Source of the DNA: Chitinophagales bacterium
GTDB lineage: Bacteria > Bacteroidota > Bacteroidia > Chitinophagales > JADIYW01
Assembly (NCBI GenBank): GCA_020848315.1
Contig: JADLAH010000093.1
Location: forward strand, 1-11,924
Reading direction: 5' to 3'
DNA: 11,924 nt
Shown here: piece after piece, positions 1 to 6,954 of the stretch
Layout: the number at the start of each line of letters is the position of its first letter
Position numbering within the stretch: the stretch's first letter is position 1
Position numbers and translations under genes: made by a program
Notes under the pieces: model-generated
What the model was told of the DNA's origin: nothing
The model's database searches: none
Seen by the model: only the letters and a program-made list of their open reading frames with translations

Positions 1-156
1 ACAGGTGCTGTAAGATATCAGCAGCAACTGCAGTTAAATCAGGGAGAACACACCATCAATATGGATATTAGCTCACTTCCGGCAGGATATTATGTGCTGT
101 CTGTTACCAACCCTGTCAATAGAGTAACCTATGAAGAAAAATTCGTAAAACAATAG
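1..156 (+). CDS. C-terminal fragment of a T9SS (Por) secreted protein, sorting domain
   Basis: Only the last 51 codons are present; the gene enters from the left edge and ends at TAG 154-156. The fragment reads as a type A C-terminal sorting domain. It has a short beta-rich stretch, then DISSLPAGYYVLSVTN, and closes with the basic tail YEEKFVKQ. This matches the usual pattern of a hydrophobic strand, L-P-x-G-x-Y, another strand and a terminal lysine-containing strand. In Bacteroidota such domains direct proteins through the type IX secretion system across the outer membrane, after which the domain is normally cleaved. Nothing can be said about the passenger function, which lies outside the window. 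The stop codon is embedded in the 5' arm of the following terminator hairpin. The sorting-domain call rests on motif recognition. Confidence 0.8.
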   Translation, partial: TGAVRYQQQLQLNQGEHTINMDISSLPAGYYVLSVTNPVNRVTYEEKFVKQ

Positions 157-177
157 TGCGCACAGCACTATTGTTTT
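151..177. terminator. Bidirectional intrinsic terminator between T9SS cargo gene and DUF486 gene
   Basis: A perfect 9-bp stem is formed by CAATAGTGC (151-159) and GCACTATTG (165-173) around a 5-nt loop. On the plus strand TTTTATTT follows immediately. On the minus strand the stem is followed by TTTTACG. It therefore can terminate both convergent genes. It overlaps the stop codon of the plus-strand gene and lies 3 nt past the minus-strand stop codon. Confidence 0.8.
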
Positions 178-502
178 ATTTCTTAAACATAAAAAATACG
201 GCCAGCAAAATCAGTCCGAAGCTGACGGCATAGTTCCAGCGCAGTTTTTCGCCCAGAAAAAAATACGCGAATCCGACGAATACGCTCAACGATATCACTT
301 CCTGCATCATCTTCAGCTGATACGCGCTGAAGGTTTTATAGCCTATCCTGTTCGCCGGCACCATAAAACAGTATTCCAGAAACGCGACACTCCAGCTGAT
401 GAGAATGGCTTGCCACAATTTCAGCGATGGATTCTTCAGAAATCCGTACCACGCATAGGTCATGAATGAGTTGGATAAAATCAACAACACGATGGTTTGC
501 AT
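176..502 (-). CDS. DUF486 / DMT-like small membrane protein
   Basis: A 108-residue, very hydrophobic protein with four predicted membrane helices (about residues 2-20, 29-48, 66-83 and 90-106). It carries hallmark DUF486 sequence: FMTYAWYG near residue 13, then AFLEYCFMVPANRIGY (40-55), the QLKMMQEVI segment and LGEKLRW (83-89). DUF486 proteins are small relatives of drug/metabolite transporters; no substrate is established, so transport is only inferred. The open frame extends upstream to 559, but I chose the ATG at 500-502. It gives the usual family length of about 110 residues and begins directly with the first membrane helix, and a promoter-like TATATTTG (522-529) lies inside the would-be extension. 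The gene is divergent from the DedA gene and convergent with the T9SS gene. Confidence 0.82.
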   Translation of the reverse strand: MQTIVLLILSNSFMTYAWYGFLKNPSLKLWQAILISWSVAFLEYCFMVPANRIGYKTFSAYQLKMMQEVISLSVFVGFAYFFLGEKLRWNYAVSFGLILLAVFFMFKK

Positions 503-521
503 CAGAAACTTTTTTGTTGCA

Positions 522-529
522 CAAATATA
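522..529 (-). promoter_or_regulatory. Bacteroidota -7 box for the DUF486 gene
   Basis: On the minus strand this reads TATATTTG, a full match to the Bacteroidota TAnnTTTG element. It lies 19 nt upstream of the chosen ATG (500-502), so the transcript would have a leader of about a dozen bases. I see no convincing -33 TTTG at the expected distance, so this is a moderate-confidence call. It also supports the shorter start of the gene. Confidence 0.5.
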
Positions 530-644
530 CCAAAGTAATCTGCCGTTGCACAGCATCATTTCTTTGCATTTTTTATAACCATCTCCTCATTTAAAAACAG
601 TATCTTAGGAACCGAAATCTGAACAGCTATTATTTATTTTTTAT

Positions 645-1295
645 ATGGAAAGTATATTACAACTTGTCGACTTCGTGTTGCATCCCGACCTCGCCTATTT
701 GTTTGAAACCTACGGTGTGTACATCTATGCAATATTATTTTTAATTATATTTGTAGAAACAGGACTCGTAGTGATGCCTTTTTTGCCCGGCGATTCCCTG
801 TTGTTTACCGCAGGAATGCTCACCGTCGCGCAGCCGGGACTCAATATTTATATTCTCATTCCACTGTTGCTGGTGGCCGCCATTTCCGGCGATACACTGA
901 ATTATTTTGTCGGAAAATATTTCAGCGACCGCGTACTCCAGTGGAAGTACAAAGGACAACCACTCGTTCGCAAAGAATGGCTGGATGATACCCACGAATT
1001 TTTTGAAAAACACGGCAATAAAACCATCGTGCTGGCGCGCTTCGTACCAATTGTGCGCACTATCGCGCCGTTTGTGTCCGGTATCGGTAAAATGACCTAC
1101 AGTACATTTACTTTATACAACATTATCGGCGGTATTTTATGGGTGGGCAGCATGGTGTTATTAGGCCATTTCCTTGGTTCTTCCAAATTCGTGCAGGACA
1201 ATCTCGAAAAGTTTGTGCTCGGTATTGTATTCCTGTCTATTCTGCCTATCATCATTAAAATGCTACAGGCGAAGTTTGGGAAGAAAAGCGCTTAA
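645..1295 (+). CDS. DedA family inner-membrane protein (VTT/SNARE-associated domain)
   Basis: A 216-residue polytopic membrane protein. Hydrophobic segments lie at about 27-48, 67-82, 137-146, 156-178 and 188-206. The family signature FVETGLVVMPFLPGDSLLF (36-54) is followed by ISGDTLNYFVGKYFSD and by ARFVPIVRTIAPFVSG (131-146). E38, D50, R132 and R138 occupy the places of the acidic and basic residues essential in E. coli YqjA/YghB (E39, D51, R130, R136), so the protein looks intact. DedA proteins support envelope integrity and proton-dependent homeostasis, and some members are proposed undecaprenyl-phosphate or phospholipid flippases; which applies here cannot be decided. The start at 645 gives a normal family length. 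The Omp85-like gene follows after 34 nt and may be cotranscribed. A weak -7-like TATCTTAG at 601-608 is the only promoter candidate seen. Confidence 0.92.
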   Translation: MESILQLVDFVLHPDLAYLFETYGVYIYAILFLIIFVETGLVVMPFLPGDSLLFTAGMLTVAQPGLNIYILIPLLLVAAISGDTLNYFVGKYFSDRVLQWKYKGQPLVRKEWLDDTHEFFEKHGNKTIVLARFVPIVRTIAPFVSGIGKMTYSTFTLYNIIGGILWVGSMVLLGHFLGSSKFVQDNLEKFVLGIVFLSILPIIIKMLQAKFGKKSA

Positions 1296-1329
1296 TTCTT
1301 CGTATTTTTAGGGTGCAACGAAACAACCC

Positions 1330-3183
1330 TTGGCACTTTTTTATCACTTTTTCCATCCTCTGTTTTTCCGTACATTGCTGACGGCAGCAGCCTGTTTTTG
1401 TTGTGTTTTTGCCTTTGCAAAAAATGACACCACCATCGTTGATACAGCTAAGCTGCAGAAAAAGGAAATCCGTTCGGAGAAAGCAAAAAAAGTGCTGAAA
1501 TATCTCTCTTATTTCAATTACAACGATCGCGGATACGGCAAGGATTTCAGTGGCATAGAAAAATACCAGCAATTTGAAGGCAAGCAGATTGCCTGTTTGG
1601 ATGTGGTGGTGTACAAGCCCTTTGGCTGCACAGATGCCGAGTGTCCGCCGGAGGTTTCCAAAGCGCAGAAATTCGGCAATGCCATTCATTTCAGAAGCCG
1701 CGAATGGTATATCCGCGGCGATATTTTTTTTGAGGAAGGCGACACCGTCAATGCCATGCTTTTTGCGGATACGGAGCGACTGCTGTGGGCGAGAAATAAA
1801 TTCAAGGATGTCCGCATCCTGGTGATGCCCGACTCGCTGCAGCCGGAAAAAGTGGATGTGATGGTGTATCTGCAGGATAAACTGTCGTACGCCCTTGCCG
1901 CAGGATACAGCAACAACAGGGTGATGATAACCGGTACTACCTACAATTTTTTCGGGTTGCCTAACACGCTGAATCTTTTCACCGGTGTCAATTTCAACCG
2001 CTATAATCTGTGGGCATTCGGGGGCACCTATAAATACGATAATATCCAGTCGAGCCAGATCAATTTCGGCACCCGCTTTGTCGTCGAAAAGCTGAACAGG
2101 GAAGTATTGCTGTCTGTCAACCGCGATTTCTTCAACCTCAAGACAAAATGGGCTTTCAACGCGGTCTATGCTTTCAACAACAAAACCCTGAGCCTGAATG
2201 GCAATCCCCGCGATCCGTCTTCTTTCGTGCGTTCGCAGGGACACTACTATTCGCTGTGGCTGGCTTATGCCGAACAGATGAATAAAATCATGCCCTGCAA
2301 AGACGATAAACTCAAGCTGGTGCTGGGCACCAAAGTGAATTATCAGGATTACAAGGCGAGGCCTTTTATCGTAGATAAAAACTTCAATGAAACCTTCATC
2401 CGGCAACAGAATTATCTGTTCGGAATCGGCATCGCGAGATGGGATTATTACCTCGAAAAAAACGCGTTTTACATCGACATAGCAGAGTATTTCCCGAAAG
2501 GCATCAGCGCTTCCGTTTGGGCCGGCACACAAATCGATGAACTTTACGGGCGTCGCGCCGCGCTTGATATCACGGTGAACTACGGTATGTATTTTCCGAA
2601 ACTTGGATTTCTTTATCCGCAGGTCAATTACAGCGGTTATATCCGACAGAAAAAGGGAGAGCAGATGCGCACTAAATTTGATTTGCACTATGTATCCAAA
2701 AAAGTGCATTTTGCCAGACATATGTATTTCCGGCAGTTGCTGAAAGCCGGCACTCACCTGGGCTTTTTTGTTCCGGAGGAACGCTATTTCAACCTCAATG
2801 AAAACAATGGCATCCGCGGTTTTTATTCGCCCACATTGCGCGGCTCAAAGAGTGTGACGCTGAGCCTGGAATCCAATCTGTTCCTGGATAAAACCATCCT
2901 GATGGGAAAAGGTATGATTTATGTTTTCTGTGATATGGGCTGGCTGAGCGAGAACGGCGACCGGCTTTTTACAGAGAGCAAATTTCAGTACGGCATTGGC
3001 ACCGGCATCCGCATCCGCAGTGTGGATCTAGGTTTGCCGTACCTGGATTTTCAATTTAGTTTTTATCCCAAAGGAACAGACTTCGGCGCGCGCTTTTTTC
3101 AGTTCCGACTCAACGAATACAACATGAATACCGTGCCGCAGAACAATATGTTTTATGAAAACGGACAGTATTTTATTCCGTAG
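1330..3183 (+). CDS. Omp85/BamA-like outer-membrane barrel protein with one POTRA-like domain
   Basis: A 617-residue protein. The frame has no ATG between the upstream stop (TAG 1309-1311) and codon 143, so I use TTG at 1330. This start yields a signal peptide (H/R-containing N-terminus, hydrophobic core at about 15-28, likely cleavage after AFA at 28-30). Residues 83-182 have the POTRA pattern: a beta strand, the segment MLFADTERLLWARNKFKDVRI, then VDVMVYLQDK. From about 185 to the end, alternating aromatic and polar strands form a barrel. NGIRGF (493-498) corresponds to the conserved loop-6 (V/I)RG(F/Y) motif of Omp85 proteins, with R496 the key arginine. The family includes BamA, TamA and two-partner transporters. 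A single POTRA and about 600 residues are too short for canonical BamA, so a specialised Omp85 role is inferred. It follows the DedA gene by 34 nt and ends 3 nt from the convergent ppx stop. Confidence 0.75.
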   Translation: MALFYHFFHPLFFRTLLTAAACFCCVFAFAKNDTTIVDTAKLQKKEIRSEKAKKVLKYLSYFNYNDRGYGKDFSGIEKYQQFEGKQIACLDVVVYKPFGCTDAECPPEVSKAQKFGNAIHFRSREWYIRGDIFFEEGDTVNAMLFADTERLLWARNKFKDVRILVMPDSLQPEKVDVMVYLQDKLSYALAAGYSNNRVMITGTTYNFFGLPNTLNLFTGVNFNRYNLWAFGGTYKYDNIQSSQINFGTRFVVEKLNREVLLSVNRDFFNLKTKWAFNAVYAFNNKTLSLNGNPRDPSSFVRSQGHYYSLWLAYAEQMNKIMPCKDDKLKLVLGTKVNYQDYKARPFIVDKNFNETFIRQQNYLFGIGIARWDYYLEKNAFYIDIAEYFPKGISASVWAGTQIDELYGRRAALDITVNYGMYFPKLGFLYPQVNYSGYIRQKKGEQMRTKFDLHYVSKKVHFARHMYFRQLLKAGTHLGFFVPEERYFNLNENNGIRGFYSPTLRGSKSVTLSLESNLFLDKTILMGKGMIYVFCDMGWLSENGDRLFTESKFQYGIGTGIRIRSVDLGLPYLDFQFSFYPKGTDFGARFFQFRLNEYNMNTVPQNNMFYENGQYFIP

Positions 3184-3186
3184 GAA

Positions 3187-4089
3187 TTATTTCTTTTTCA
3201 GCTTCTTGCCGGTTGTCATATTTTCGTACATCAGGTGAATCATACCGTCACCCAATCCCACTTTCGGAACGAACAACGTATCGATTTCCAGTCTTTCCAT
3301 GATGTACATGAAAATCTGAGTGGCCGGCACTATCACATCAGCGCGGTCGGGCCGGAATCCATAGGTGAGAATGCGCTCATCCACGGACAATGGCTCCAGA
3401 TTTTCCAGTGTTTTCTGCAAATCTTTGAAATGTACTTCTGTGTCCTTGCGTTTCACGAAATGCTTTTGTATGGTATTGATGTTTCCGCCCGAACCAATGC
3501 CTCTCAGCGGCTTGTATTTTCCTTTGAAATGAGCGAGCCATACATCGAGTTCCTTCCAGTGTTTTTCCTTCACTTTGCCCAATGTCATGCGCAGCGTTCC
3601 GATATTGAAAGACCATTTGTCCACGAGCTTGCCTTTAGACAATAGAATCAGCTCTGTGGAACCGCCGCCCACGTCGATGTAGAGATAGTTTTTGTTTTCT
3701 TCCAGCTGGAATTTTTCCACGTGATTCGAAAGAATAAATTCCGCTTCTTTCTGCCCGGAAATAATCTGAATGTCGATTCCGGTTTTTTTCAGCACCTTGG
3801 CCACAATCTCTTTTGCGTTTTTCGCGTCCCGCATGGCGGAAGTCGCGCACGCCATGATTTGCACGGGTTTGTGTACATCGATCAGGTGCTTGAAAGCTTT
3901 CATGGTCGACATGATTTCCGCTTCTTTTTTGGAAGAAATTTTTCCTTTTATAAAAGCCTCTTCGCCCAGTCGCAGCGCCACGCGATACATGGCATCTTTG
4001 ACAAACTGAGGACCTGCGGGCGTTTCATACACATTGATGAAAATTAAGCGGACGGCATTGGATCCGATATCGATGGCAGCAAACTTCAT
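3187..4089 (-). CDS. ppx: Exopolyphosphatase, Ppx/GppA family
   Basis: A 300-residue protein of the actin-like ASKHA fold that hydrolyses terminal phosphates from polyphosphate, or pppGpp in GppA members. Visible motifs are the phosphate-1 loop AAIDIGSNAVRL (4-15), ATSAMRDAKN (82-91), SGQKEAE (111-117) with E115 at the place of the E. coli Ppx catalytic Glu121, the phosphate-2 loop YIDVGGGSTEL (137-147), GIGSGGNINTI (197-207) and the C-terminal VGLGDGMIHLM. The length fits short Bacteroidota Ppx proteins that lack the C-terminal HD-like domain of E. coli Ppx. The frame stays open to an ATG at 4135-4137, but I chose the ATG at 4087-4089 because the first beta strand begins right there. It lies downstream of ppk1 on the same strand after a 159-nt repeat-containing gap, which supports a role in polyphosphate turnover rather than only (p)ppGpp metabolism. 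Confidence 0.9.
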   Translation of the reverse strand: MKFAAIDIGSNAVRLIFINVYETPAGPQFVKDAMYRVALRLGEEAFIKGKISSKKEAEIMSTMKAFKHLIDVHKPVQIMACATSAMRDAKNAKEIVAKVLKKTGIDIQIISGQKEAEFILSNHVEKFQLEENKNYLYIDVGGGSTELILLSKGKLVDKWSFNIGTLRMTLGKVKEKHWKELDVWLAHFKGKYKPLRGIGSGGNINTIQKHFVKRKDTEVHFKDLQKTLENLEPLSVDERILTYGFRPDRADVIVPATQIFMYIMERLEIDTLFVPKVGLGDGMIHLMYENMTTGKKLKKK

Positions 4090-4148
4090 GTAGCGGAATT
4101 TCGCCGGCAATTTACAACTTATTTCATTATAAGCCATACCGGTAGTGA

Positions 4149-4234
4149 ATGGATAATTGAAAATGGATAATTCGCTAATTATCTAATTATCTCCGCGTAG
4201 TCGTCTAAGTACTAACTACTAAGTACTCATTACT
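4149..4234. repeat. Short tandem and inverted repeat cluster in the ppk1-ppx gap
   Basis: Three repeat types lie side by side. ATGGATAATT occurs at 4149-4158 and 4163-4172, a 14-nt period. GATAATT (4166-4172) and AATTATC (4177-4183) form a 7-bp inverted repeat with a 4-nt loop, and the CTAATTAT unit is repeated with an 8-nt period. Positions 4207-4234 hold four degenerate 7-mers ending in ACT (for example AAGTACT and AACTACT, then CATTACT). The region contains stops and shows no coding character. It resembles low-complexity intergenic repeats common in Bacteroidota; its function is unknown. Confidence 0.7.
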
Positions 4235-4248
4235 TTTAAAACACACCC

Positions 4249-6315
4249 TTATTTCTTCTTCTTCACGCCGGTTTCATGCAGATAATCAAAAATGGTATCC
4301 TGACTGCGGTGGCTCAATGCCTGCCCGTGTTTTTTGCGGAAAGTATTGCTTTGTATTTCATCAAAAACACGCGCTTTCACATTGTCTTTCCACTGCAACT
4401 CCATAATATCTGACAGTTGCTTTTTAATTTTTTCGTCCAGAATAGGAACGACCACCTCGATGCGATGATCCAGGTTGCGCGTCATCAAATCGGCGGAACC
4501 AATATAGACTTCCGGCATGCCGGCATTGTGAAACATAAACACGCGATTGTGCTCCAGGTATTTATCGACGATGCTGATCGCTTCAATATTTTCGCTGATA
4601 TCTTTAATGCCCGGCACGAGCGAGCAGATGCCCCGGACAATCAACCGGATTTTCACACCGGCCTTGCTCGCCTGATACAGCTTCAGCACCATTTCCTCAT
4701 CCACCAGATTATTCAGCTTCAGAAAGATGGCGGCAGGTTTGCCGGCCTTGGCAAAACGAATCTCGCGGTTGATAAGCTGGTTCAACTTGAAGCGCAGGGA
4801 AAAAGGCGCTACCAGCAGTTTGCTCATCTTCGGCACAGAGTAATTCTTGTCGAAGAAAGTAAAAATCTGCCGAGCCTCTTTCATGATGTGCTGGTTGGCC
4901 GTCATCAGCATTGCATCGGTATATACGCGGGCTGTTTTTTCGTGGAAATTGCCCGTGCCGATGCAGCCGTAATAAATTTTTTCTCCTTTCTCGCGGCGGG
5001 TAATCAGACACAGTTTGGAGTGTACTTTCAGTCCCGCAATGCCCGTAATCACGCGGGCACCTTCGTCCCGAAGTTTAGTCGCCCAATCGATATTAGCTTC
5101 TTCATCGAAACGCGCCCGCAACTCGATGAACACTGTTACGTCTTTACCATTGTGCAGCGCCGTGATCAGCGATTTGATGACATGCGAATTGCTGGACACG
5201 CGATACAGCGTGCAACGGATATGCGATACATCCGGATCGATGGCCGCTTCGCGGAGCAAATCCAGGAAATAATCGAAAGAATGATACGGATAGTAGAGCA
5301 GAATATCCTTCGATTTAATCTTCGCCAGAATAGACCGTGTTTTCACCAAATCCGGATGCGGAATATGCTGCTGTTCCGGATTCAGCAGGTGCGTTTTTCC
5401 CAGCGTCGGGAAGCGCATGAAATCCTTGAAATTGTGGTATCTCGCGCCCGCAAACAACTGCGTGTTGCTGTCGAGGTCCATTTTTTTGATGAGGTAATTC
5501 TGAAAGTCCTTCGGCATCTGCGCGTCGTACACAAAGCGCAGCGCTTCGCCGCTTTTGCGCTTTTTCAAACTCACCTCCATCGATTCCATGAAAGTCAGCG
5601 ATACGTCGTTGTCCACGTCCAGTTCGGCATCACGCGTAAATTTAATCGTGTACGCTTCGATTTTATCGAAATCGTAAATCTGAAAAATATCCTTCAGGTT
5701 GTAGCGGATCACATCATCCAGAAACATCACGTATTGCTTGTCTTTTTTTGCCGGCAATACGAGAAAACGGGAAATGGTGGCCGTCGGCACTTCAATCAGC
5801 GCGTAGTGATGCGTTTTGCTTTTGTTCTTGGAAAAACGCACTGACAGATAAATCGATGAGTCGAGCAAAGTCGGAAACTCTTTCGCTTTATCCAGCATAA
5901 TCGGAAAAATTTCCAACCGCACATTTTCCTGAAAATATTTTTTCACGAAAGCACCTTGTTCCTTATCCAATTGCGTTTCGTTGAGGAAATAAATATTTTC
6001 TTTTTCCAGTTCGAGGATGATATTTTCGTAAACCTTGTTGTATTTTTTTTGCAGCACCTTCAGTTTTGTCTGAATGGCATCGAGAATTTTAGAAGGAGAA
6101 AAACCCAGTTCCGCTTTCGCCTTCCGGTCGAAGTCGAGCATGCGTTTCAGCGTAGCCACGCGCACCCGGAAAAATTCATCCAGATTATTGGAGTAAATAC
6201 CCAGAAATTTCAGGCGTTCCAAAAGCGGCACATCCGGCGATTCCGCTTCCTGCAAAACGCGTTCATTGAAAGAAAGCCAGCTTAATTCTCGGTTGATGAT
6301 TGGAACAGTGCCCAT
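4249..6315 (-). CDS. ppk1: Polyphosphate kinase 1
   Basis: A 688-residue protein, the usual Ppk1 length. It catalyses reversible transfer of the ATP gamma-phosphate to a polyphosphate chain through a phosphohistidine. The domains appear in order: N domain with NRELSWLSFNERVLQEA (8-24) and the nucleotide-site motif SNNLDEFFRVRVA (42-54), head domain (about 105-310), then two phospholipase-D-like catalytic domains. H432 in GLKVHSKLCLI matches the autophosphorylated His435 of E. coli. H589 in KYLEHNRVFMF matches His592. R372 (CTLYR) and R402 (ELRARFDEE) match the Mg-associated Arg375 and Arg405. All key residues are present. The ATG at 6313-6315 begins right before the conserved N-terminal motif. 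It follows the sixA-like gene by 33 nt on the same strand and precedes ppx, so the three probably form one polyphosphate operon. Confidence 0.96.
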   Translation of the reverse strand: MGTVPIINRELSWLSFNERVLQEAESPDVPLLERLKFLGIYSNNLDEFFRVRVATLKRMLDFDRKAKAELGFSPSKILDAIQTKLKVLQKKYNKVYENIILELEKENIYFLNETQLDKEQGAFVKKYFQENVRLEIFPIMLDKAKEFPTLLDSSIYLSVRFSKNKSKTHHYALIEVPTATISRFLVLPAKKDKQYVMFLDDVIRYNLKDIFQIYDFDKIEAYTIKFTRDAELDVDNDVSLTFMESMEVSLKKRKSGEALRFVYDAQMPKDFQNYLIKKMDLDSNTQLFAGARYHNFKDFMRFPTLGKTHLLNPEQQHIPHPDLVKTRSILAKIKSKDILLYYPYHSFDYFLDLLREAAIDPDVSHIRCTLYRVSSNSHVIKSLITALHNGKDVTVFIELRARFDEEANIDWATKLRDEGARVITGIAGLKVHSKLCLITRREKGEKIYYGCIGTGNFHEKTARVYTDAMLMTANQHIMKEARQIFTFFDKNYSVPKMSKLLVAPFSLRFKLNQLINREIRFAKAGKPAAIFLKLNNLVDEEMVLKLYQASKAGVKIRLIVRGICSLVPGIKDISENIEAISIVDKYLEHNRVFMFHNAGMPEVYIGSADLMTRNLDHRIEVVVPILDEKIKKQLSDIMELQWKDNVKARVFDEIQSNTFRKKHGQALSHRSQDTIFDYLHETGVKKKK

Positions 6316-6348
6316 GTAATGAAAAGTATTTTTAAAGGTATTAAGATA

Positions 6349-6852
6349 CTACTTTTTTTCCGTCCGGTTTTTGGGATTCACCCAAAATTCACTTTTTCCC
6401 GAACCGGCCTGTATCTTATGCCATTCACTAACAGCAAACGAGATGCGGTAAGTTCCGCCCGTCGGAAATTTTTCCGGCAGGAAGCCGGTCAGGAGTTCAA
6501 TAAAACCGGATAGCAGCGGCTCGTGACCGACGATGACCACATCTGAAAAAACGGCGTCGGTATGTTGCAGTAATTTCAGCAATTGCTGTGTTGTACCGAA
6601 ATATATTTCCTGCCGGATAGCCAGTTTGCTGCTGGCCATGCCATTTGCTTTAGCCAGCGCGATGGCGGTATGCAGCGCCCGGGTGGCCGGCGACGTATAT
6701 ATCAGATCCGGCACGATATTATATTCCGAAAAAATCTCCTGCAAAACAGGCAGCGTATTTCTTCCTCTGTCATTCAGCGGACGCACCAAATCCGGCAGTT
6801 CAGGGTCGTCCCAGCTCGATTTCGCGTGGCGTACTATGCTTAAATATTTCAT
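6349..6852 (-). CDS. sixA: SixA-type histidine phosphatase
   Basis: A 167-residue single-domain protein of the histidine phosphatase (RHG) superfamily. The catalytic RHA motif is at 8-10 in YLSIVRHAKSSW, with H9 the expected phosphorylated nucleophile. RPLNDRGR (24-31) follows, then TSPATRALHTA with R58, and VGHEPLL with H110. FPTGGTYRISF (129-139) is typical of SixA-like members. All four pocket residues (R8, H9, R58, H110) are present. E. coli SixA dephosphorylates phosphohistidine proteins such as ArcB and the nitrogen PTS; the substrate here is unknown. It is the first gene of the apparent sixA-ppk1-ppx unit, 33 nt upstream of ppk1, and is divergent from rimP. The ATG at 6850-6852 begins directly with the first beta strand. 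The gene symbol denotes the family rather than proven orthology. Confidence 0.88.
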   Translation of the reverse strand: MKYLSIVRHAKSSWDDPELPDLVRPLNDRGRNTLPVLQEIFSEYNIVPDLIYTSPATRALHTAIALAKANGMASSKLAIRQEIYFGTTQQLLKLLQHTDAVFSDVVIVGHEPLLSGFIELLTGFLPEKFPTGGTYRISFAVSEWHKIQAGSGKSEFWVNPKNRTEKK

Positions 6853-6860
6853 GAATAGAG

Positions 6861-6890
6861 TTGCAAATTAAGAATAATACCGTATCTTTG
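6861..6890 (+). promoter_or_regulatory. Bacteroidota-type promoter of the rimP-nusA-infB operon
   Basis: TTG at 6861-6863 serves as the -33 element and TATCTTTG at 6883-6890 as the -7 element, with exactly 19 nt between them. This is a full match to the known Bacteroidota consensus (TTTG/TTG, about 19 nt, TAnnTTTG). Transcription should start near 6896-6898, giving a leader of just under 60 nt before the rimP ATG at 6955. The element overlaps the upstream region of the divergent sixA-like gene. Confidence 0.8.
6864..6871 (-). promoter_or_regulatory. Possible -7 box for sixA-ppk1-ppx
   Basis: On the minus strand this reads TTAATTTG, a 7-of-8 match to TAnnTTTG, ending 11 nt upstream of the sixA-like ATG. 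No clear -33 partner is seen. It directly abuts the -33 TTG of the rimP promoter, so the two promoters could not be occupied at once. Confidence 0.35.
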
Positions 6891-6908
6891 CATCGTAATT
6901 AAGAACTG

Positions 6909-6933
6909 AAGGGGACTCGAAGTCCTCTTTTTT
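6909..6933 (+). promoter_or_regulatory. Terminator-like hairpin in the rimP leader (putative attenuator)
   Basis: GGGGACT (6911-6917) pairs with AGTCCTC (6921-6927) across a 3-nt CGA loop; one pair is G-U. The pairing can be extended by two A-U pairs. Six T residues (6928-6933) follow at once. This is the geometry of an intrinsic terminator, yet it lies between the promoter and the rimP ATG, only about 13 nt after the expected transcription start. An attenuation role, perhaps governed by NusA encoded in the same operon, is inferred. An alternative is a simple transcript-stabilising or pause hairpin. Confidence 0.65.
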
Positions 6934-6954
6934 CATACCTTTTTTAGACTTTTT

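Noticed and set aside
503..559. N-terminal extension of the DUF486 protein to an upstream ATG
   Set aside because: The extra 19 residues are unlike the family, and a promoter -7 match sits inside them.
601..608. TATCTTAG as the promoter of the DedA gene
   Set aside because: It deviates from TAnnTTTG and has no TTTG at the expected -33 distance; it is too weak to list as a feature.
1255..2757. 500-codon open frame antisense to the Omp85-like gene
   Set aside because: It overlaps the well-supported barrel gene completely, shows no domain or signal, and its composition is that of a reverse-strand shadow of biased codons.
4090..4137. N-terminal extension of Ppx to an upstream ATG
   Set aside because: The conserved ASKHA strand starts at the internal methionine, and the extension has no family counterpart.
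4166..4183. Hairpin in the ppk1-ppx gap as a ppk1 terminator
   Set aside because: The 7-bp stem is all A/T except one G-C pair, and the sequence after it on the minus strand (CATTTTCAATT) has only a short T-run, so a true terminator is not supported.
4417..5844. 475-codon open frame antisense to ppk1
   Set aside because: Ppk1 is unmistakable on the other strand with all catalytic residues. The antisense product is rich in His, Arg and Phe, typical of a shadow frame.
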